Shown here: positions 6,138 to 9,739 of the stretch, piece after piece
Numbering within the stretch: position 1 is the first letter of the stretch
How the letters are laid out: each line of letters begins with the position of its first letter
NCBI GenBank assembly: GCA_031271375.1
Contig: JAISVU010000188.1
Coordinates: forward strand, 1 to 9,739
DNA from: Clostridiales bacterium
Lineage (GTDB): Bacteria > Bacillota > Clostridia > Lachnospirales > WRAX01
Length of the DNA stretch: 9,739 bases
Direction: 5' to 3'
The notes under the pieces: generated by a model
The model's database searches: none
What the model was told of the DNA's origin: nothing
The model's input: only the letters and a program-made list of their open reading frames with translations
Translations under genes and position numbers: made by a program

Positions 6138-7922
6138 ATGGATTATCCCAAGATTGGCATACGCCCGACGATTGACGGCCGCAGGGGGCCGATGAAGGTG
6201 CGGGAATCCCTGGAAGGGCAGACAATGGCAATGGCTGAAGCCGCGAAGAAGCTGATTGAAGCCAATATCTTCTACAGCGACGGCAGCCCCTGCCAGGTCG
6301 TTATAGCCGACACAACCATCGGCCGCGTCGCCGAAGCCGCGCAATGCGCTTCCAAGTTCAAGCGCGAAGGGGTGGATATAACGCTGACCGTGACCCCATG
6401 CTGGTGCTACGGCAGCGAGACTATGGACATGGATCCGCTGACGATCAAGGGCGTGTGGGGCTTCAACGGAACCGAGCGGCCCGGAGCCGTATATCTGGCC
6501 GCCGTATTGGCCGGTCACGCGCAAAAGGGCCTTCCGGCGTTCGGCATCTACGGGCGGGATGTTCAAAACCTGGACGAGGTTGCTGAGATACCCGCCGACG
6601 TACAAGAGAAGATACTGCGTTTCGCCCGGGCTGCCGTAGCGGCGGCGACGATGCGGGGCAAGAGTTATCTGCAAATCGGCTCTATCTGCATGGGGATCGC
6701 CGGTTCGATTATAGACCCCGCTTTTATTGAGGAATACTTGGGTATGCGCGTCGAATCCGTCGACGAGGTGGAGATCATCCGCCGCATGTCCGGGGGGATT
6801 TACGACGAAACGGAGTTCCAAAAAGCCCTAGCCTGGACGAAGGCGCATTGCAAGGAGGGCTGGGACAAGAACCCCGATTTCGTAAAGAGTTCCGATGAAA
6901 CGAAGGCCGAGAACTGGGAATTCGTCGTCAAGATGATGTGCATTATCAAGGATTTGATGGCGGGGAACAAGAACCTCCCCAAGGGCCGGGAAGAAGAGAT
7001 GGCAGGCCACAACGCGATAGCCGCGGGATTCCAGGGCCAGCGCCAGTGGACGGATTTTTACCCGAACTGCGACTTTCCCGAGGCGCTTCTTAACTCCACA
7101 TTCGATTGGAACGGCGCTCGAGAGCCCTTTATTCTTGCCACTGAGAATGATGTGCTTAACGGCATCGGAATGCTCTTTATGAAGCTGCTGACAGGGCAGG
7201 CGCAGATGTTTTCGGACGTGCGCACATACTGGAGCGCCGATGCGTGCAAGCGCGCCTCAGGCTTCGAAATAACAGGCAAAGCTAAGGAAAACGGCGGGTT
7301 CATCCATCTTATCAATTCCGGCGCCACGGCGCTGGACGCCACCGGCGTATGCAAAGACGCCGACGGCGGCGCGGTGATGAAGCGCTGGTGGGATGTTACT
7401 CAAGCGGACATCAACGCAATGACGGACGCAACGGCCTGGTGTCCCGCCGATAACGGGTATTTCAGGGGCGGCGGTTACTCCAGCTCGTTCACCACAGTAA
7501 GCGAAATGCCGGTAACGATGATACGGCTTAACTTGGTGAAGGGGTTGGGGCCTGTTTTGCAAATCGCCGAGGGCTGGACAGTCGCGTTACCCGAGGCGGT
7601 AACGAAAACCCTTATGGACCGCACCGACCCCACATGGCCCTGCACCTGGTTCACGCCGCGCTGCGACGGCAAGGAGGGGAGCCCGTTCAAGAGCGCCTAT
7701 GACGTTATGAACAACTGGGGCGCTAACCACGGGGCCGTCAGTTACGGACACATCGGGGCGGATTTGATAACCCTCTGTTCCATCCTTCGTATACCGGTGA
7801 ACATGCACAACATCCCCGGCGGCGATATCTCCCGGCCCGCCGCATGGAACGCCTTCGGCACCGCCGACAGAGAGCAGGCGGATTACCGCGCTTGCGCCGC
7901 TTACGGGCCGATGTATAAATAG
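6138..7922 (+). CDS. fucI: L-fucose isomerase
   Basis: A 594-residue cytoplasmic Mn2+-dependent ketol isomerase that converts L-fucose to L-fuculose; many members also act on D-arabinose. E. coli FucI has 591 residues, so this one is full length. Seen: PKIGIRPTIDGRRGP at the N-terminus, VTPCWCYGSETMDMDP (85-100), GFNGTERPGAVYLAA (108-122), and the catalytic and metal region ATENDVLNG with E336 and MFSDVRTYW with D360. The NNWGANHG segment supplies H531, and the end is DYRACAAYGPMYK. E336, D360 and H531 align with E. coli E337, D361 and H528, the metal and catalytic residues, so an active enzyme is expected. It starts on the base after the fucU stop; AAGGGG at 6121-6126 serves as ribosome binding site. 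No fuculokinase or aldolase gene follows; instead the gene converges on a deacetylase gene. The family call is firm. Confidence 0.97.
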   Translation: MDYPKIGIRPTIDGRRGPMKVRESLEGQTMAMAEAAKKLIEANIFYSDGSPCQVVIADTTIGRVAEAAQCASKFKREGVDITLTVTPCWCYGSETMDMDPLTIKGVWGFNGTERPGAVYLAAVLAGHAQKGLPAFGIYGRDVQNLDEVAEIPADVQEKILRFARAAVAAATMRGKSYLQIGSICMGIAGSIIDPAFIEEYLGMRVESVDEVEIIRRMSGGIYDETEFQKALAWTKAHCKEGWDKNPDFVKSSDETKAENWEFVVKMMCIIKDLMAGNKNLPKGREEEMAGHNAIAAGFQGQRQWTDFYPNCDFPEALLNSTFDWNGAREPFILATENDVLNGIGMLFMKLLTGQAQMFSDVRTYWSADACKRASGFEITGKAKENGGFIHLINSGATALDATGVCKDADGGAVMKRWWDVTQADINAMTDATAWCPADNGYFRGGGYSSSFTTVSEMPVTMIRLNLVKGLGPVLQIAEGWTVALPEAVTKTLMDRTDPTWPCTWFTPRCDGKEGSPFKSAYDVMNNWGANHGAVSYGHIGADLITLCSILRIPVNMHNIPGGDISRPAAWNAFGTADREQADYRACAAYGPMYK

Positions 7923-7926
7923 CAGC

Positions 7927-7997
7927 CTTTCTTTGTGTTCTTTGTGTCTTTGTGGTAAATGAGTTTTACACACAGAGGCACAGAGACACAGAGGAGG
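7927..7997 (+). repeat. long CTTTGTG/CACAGAG hairpin after fucI, foldable only as + strand RNA
   Basis: Bases 7927-7954 (three copies of a CTTTGTG unit spaced 8-9 bases) pair with 7971-7997 (three CACAGAG units). In + strand RNA I count 27 pairs, six of them G-U, with a single bulged U at 7938. The stem continues as GTAAA (7955-7959) with TTTAC (7965-7969) and closes on a five-base loop, with A7970 bulged. In - strand RNA the six G-U pairs become A-C mismatches, so the fold favours the fucI transcript. No U-tract follows on either strand, so it is not a textbook terminator. It begins four bases past the fucI stop and ends eight bases before the end of the convergent gene. I recall similar CTCTGTG/CACAGAG repeats from intergenic DNA of other bacteria, but that is memory, not a search. 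Confidence 0.7.
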
Positions 7998-8005
7998 AGG
8001 GGTAA

Positions 8006-8992
8006 TTAATACACAGGCAGTTCATTCAACGACTTGAACTCATATCCCTGCCCCCGCAGATAATCGATCGCATCGCCCAGGGCTTGCGTGTTCGATTCTG
8101 ACACGGCGTGAAGCAGGATAACGCATCCGTTGTGATAATACTGGGTTATTTGGTCAAAGGCGGCCTGCTTTCCCGGCTGTTTATCGCGGTTCCAGTCCTC
8201 ATACGCAAAGCTCCAAAATACGGTTTTATAACCCATCTCCTTTGCGAGGCTCAGTACCCGCGCGCTGTATACGCCTTCCGGCGGGCGAAAATACATCCCC
8301 ATATCGTAACCTGTGGATTCTTTAAAAGCCCTTGCGGTCTCCTCCAGCTCATAACGGAATTCGTCGTCGGTTAATGTATGGCTGGGCTTATGGCTTACGG
8401 TGTGATTGGCCGCTATATGCCCTTCTTCCACCATGCGCTTGCACAGCTCGGGGTTCCCGGTTATGAAGGGCTTTGTCATAAAGAAAGCCGCAGGTACGTT
8501 CTTTTCCTTTAAAATATCAAGAATAGCAGGAGTGAACCCGTTTTCATAGCCCTCGTCAAATGTCAAATATAAAACCTTAGAAGTAATATCTCCCAGGTAA
8601 TAACCGTCAAACTGGCGGATATCGAAATCCTGCGTGGCGGTTGGGGGCTGCAGATTCTTGTTTTTACCGAACCACCATGCCATGAGGTCGTTCTTGAGGG
8701 AACCGTCGTCATTGAAGGGGCTGCCGTACTTGGTATTGAACGGGTTCGCCACGCCCGACGGTATGTTTTCAATAACAGGCGGGGTATACGGCGTCGGCTG
8801 CGGAACCGTTTCTTGGGCCGGTTCCGGCGGCAGGGCTGGCTCCGGCTCAACCGTTGGCTCCGCAACCTCCGCGTTAAAAACCTGAACATCCTCCGGTTCG
8901 GCGTTTACAGCAGGCTCCGGCGTTGGAGATACCTTAGCCATACATCCCGTCAGAGTAATAATCATTATCAATAGTAAACATAATTTCTTCAT
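8006..8992 (-). CDS. pdaA: PdaA-like polysaccharide (peptidoglycan) deacetylase lipoprotein
   Basis: A 328-residue exported NodB-type deacetylase. PdaA removes the acetyl group from N-acetylmuramic acid and leads to muramic delta-lactam in the spore cortex. Residues 1-16 are a lipoprotein signal with lipobox LTGC and C17. Residues about 20-75 are a Pro/Glu-rich spacer. The catalytic domain (about 137-325) has TFDEGYENG (144-152) with catalytic D146; the second Asp of the common TFDDG motif is Glu here, and PdaA also deviates at this place. Metal ligands are H197 and H201 in NHTVSH; RPPEG (236-240), TVFWSFAYEDW (257-267) and LLHAVS with H295 follow. The YENG extension, VFWS and LLHAVS favour PdaA over generic chitin deacetylases. 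GAGGTG (8997-9002 on the complement) precedes the ATG. Bacillus PdaA is about 263 residues, so the lipid anchor and long spacer are extra. The sigma-G-like promoter upstream supports forespore expression. The exact name is probable, the deacetylase family certain. Confidence 0.88.
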   Translation of the reverse strand: MKKLCLLLIMIITLTGCMAKVSPTPEPAVNAEPEDVQVFNAEVAEPTVEPEPALPPEPAQETVPQPTPYTPPVIENIPSGVANPFNTKYGSPFNDDGSLKNDLMAWWFGKNKNLQPPTATQDFDIRQFDGYYLGDITSKVLYLTFDEGYENGFTPAILDILKEKNVPAAFFMTKPFITGNPELCKRMVEEGHIAANHTVSHKPSHTLTDDEFRYELEETARAFKESTGYDMGMYFRPPEGVYSARVLSLAKEMGYKTVFWSFAYEDWNRDKQPGKQAAFDQITQYYHNGCVILLHAVSESNTQALGDAIDYLRGQGYEFKSLNELPVY

Positions 8993-9019
8993 ATCGCACC
9001 TCGCTTATGTCTTAGGTAT

Positions 9020-9049
9020 TATTCTGTTTACAAATCATGTATTTTATTC
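9020..9049 (-). promoter_or_regulatory. sigma-G/sigma-F-like promoter of the deacetylase gene
   Basis: On the minus strand GAATA (9045-9049) is followed after 18 bases by CAGAATA (9020-9026). The forespore sigma-G consensus is roughly GMATA-N17/18-CATWMTA, so the -35 is exact and the -10 has one mismatch (G for T at the third base). The start of transcription would fall near 9013, about 20 bases before the ATG and just ahead of the ribosome binding site. It lies in the short gap after truB. Housekeeping hexamers there are weak. The call rests on a consensus match plus the known sigma-G control of Bacillus pdaA. Confidence 0.5.
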
Positions 9050-9053
9050 AGTA

Positions 9054-9739
9054 TTACAGCATGACTTTGGGTCTGTAACCGTCACCGGTCGGGATGTACA
9101 GCGCGGCAGGCCTGTTATCCGGCGCGGTAACCAAAAACATCCCCCCGCTCTCAGCTTGTACCGGTCCTTCAAAGTCCCGTTCATTCAGCGTTCCCCCGTT
9201 AAGCAGGCGCTTGAGCGCTTCCGGTTTAATCCGCGCCTTCTCCAGCCCCTTGATAACAGGGATACTCTCTATGGGCATAATAAGCTCGTCCAACCGTCCT
9301 GAAGCCGCGTATTCCTTGATGTCTTCAACCGACACCGCGCTTTGCAAAGAAAATCCGCCCGCCTCTGTGCGTATAAGCCGCCCCATATGAGCCCTAGCCG
9401 TTAATCTCCTGCCCAGATCCTCGCACAGGGTACGCATGTAAGCGCCTTTGGAACAGCGCACACGCAACCTGGCCCGCTCGGGCAAGGCCAGCTCCAGTAT
9501 ATCCAGCGCATAAATAGTGACGGTACGAGGCGCCCTTTCCAGCACCACGCCCTTCCGAGCCAGTTCATACAGTTTCCTGCCTTTAACCTTTAACGCCGAG
9601 TACATTGGCGGAATCTGGCTGTACGCCCCCAAAAAAGACGCCGCCGCTTCCGCGACGGCCGTTTCTCCCGCCGTCAGCTTCCCTTCCGCCGTTACCGCTC
9701 CCGTGGCGTCCTGGGTATCCGTCTCGGAGCCGAACAACA
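9054..9739 (-). CDS. truB: tRNA pseudouridine synthase B, 3' part (start outside window)
   Basis: The frame is open to the right edge of the window, so the N-terminus, including the catalytic aspartate motif, is missing. About 228 residues are visible. TruB makes pseudouridine-55 in the T-loop of nearly all elongator tRNAs. Seen: FGSETDTQDATG, the conserved xGxxTDTxDxxG motif that follows the catalytic region. Next come QIPPMYSALKVKGRKLYELARKG (the binding loop with the IPPxxSAxKxxGxxxYxxAR pattern) and VRCSKGAYMRTLCEDLGRRL, which corresponds to the family's CxxGtYiRtLxxDLG motif. The C-terminal extension from about residue 150 resembles the short PUA-like tail of Gram-positive TruB. The TTG at 9735-9737 is inside the frame and not the start. 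The gene ends 61 bases before the deacetylase ATG on the same strand; read-through could add vegetative transcription of that gene. Its usual neighbours (rbfA, ribF) would lie outside the window. Confidence 0.94.
   Translation of the reverse strand, partial: LFGSETDTQDATGAVTAEGKLTAGETAVAEAAASFLGAYSQIPPMYSALKVKGRKLYELARKGVVLERAPRTVTIYALDILELALPERARLRVRCSKGAYMRTLCEDLGRRLTARAHMGRLIRTEAGGFSLQSAVSVEDIKEYAASGRLDELIMPIESIPVIKGLEKARIKPEALKRLLNGGTLNERDFEGPVQAESGGMFLVTAPDNRPAALYIPTGDGYRPKVML

Noticed and set aside
5754..6821. 355-codon open frame on the minus strand opposite fucU and fucI
   Set aside because: It is antisense to two firmly identified enzymes, has no recognisable domain, is His/Arg-rich in the way antisense frames of GC-biased genes are, and crosses the fucU-fucI junction.

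Overview
The window reads as a piece of chromosome from a spore-forming member of the Firmicutes, most likely a Clostridia-type anaerobe of moderate G+C. Four things point there: strong AGGAGG-type ribosome binding sites, lipoprotein signal peptides on exported proteins, a YlbJ-like sporulation membrane protein at the left edge, and a PdaA-like spore-cortex deacetylase with a sigma-G-like promoter on the right. TAA, TAG and TGA all act as stops, so the standard code applies. The species cannot be named from the sequence.

Left edge (1-471): the C-terminal part of a YlbJ-like membrane protein. Centre (553-7922, all + strand): a sugar locus. It runs: a cupin/AraC-type regulator, a strong promoter with a small palindrome just upstream, a fused two-domain RbsA/MglA-type ABC ATPase, a two-gene toxin-antitoxin module, an RbsC-type permease, a lipoprotein sugar-binding protein, an intrinsic-terminator-like hairpin, FucU (L-fucose mutarotase) and FucI (L-fucose isomerase). 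The likely scheme is that the binding protein captures an L-fucose-like sugar and permease plus ATPase import it. FucU then interconverts its anomers, FucI converts it to the ketose (L-fuculose), and the AraC protein senses the sugar and activates the promoter. The kinase and aldolase that should follow are not in the window.

Right side (8006-9739, all - strand): a PdaA-like polysaccharide deacetylase lipoprotein and the 3' part of truB (tRNA pseudouridine-55 synthase). They converge on fucI. The short gap between fucI and the deacetylase holds a long hairpin that pairs almost completely as + strand RNA, through G-U wobbles, but not as - strand RNA.

The observations most worth a second look are: (1) the BrnT-like toxin, which is AT-rich and paired with a small ribbon-helix-helix-like partner that is not classical BrnA, wedged between two subunit genes of one transporter; (2) the strand-asymmetric hairpin after fucI; (3) a chain of tiny ORFs linked by TAATG overlaps in front of the toxin gene; and (4) the sigma-G-like promoter squeezed between truB and the deacetylase gene. 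I see no RNA genes, CRISPR arrays, insertion sequences or riboswitches.
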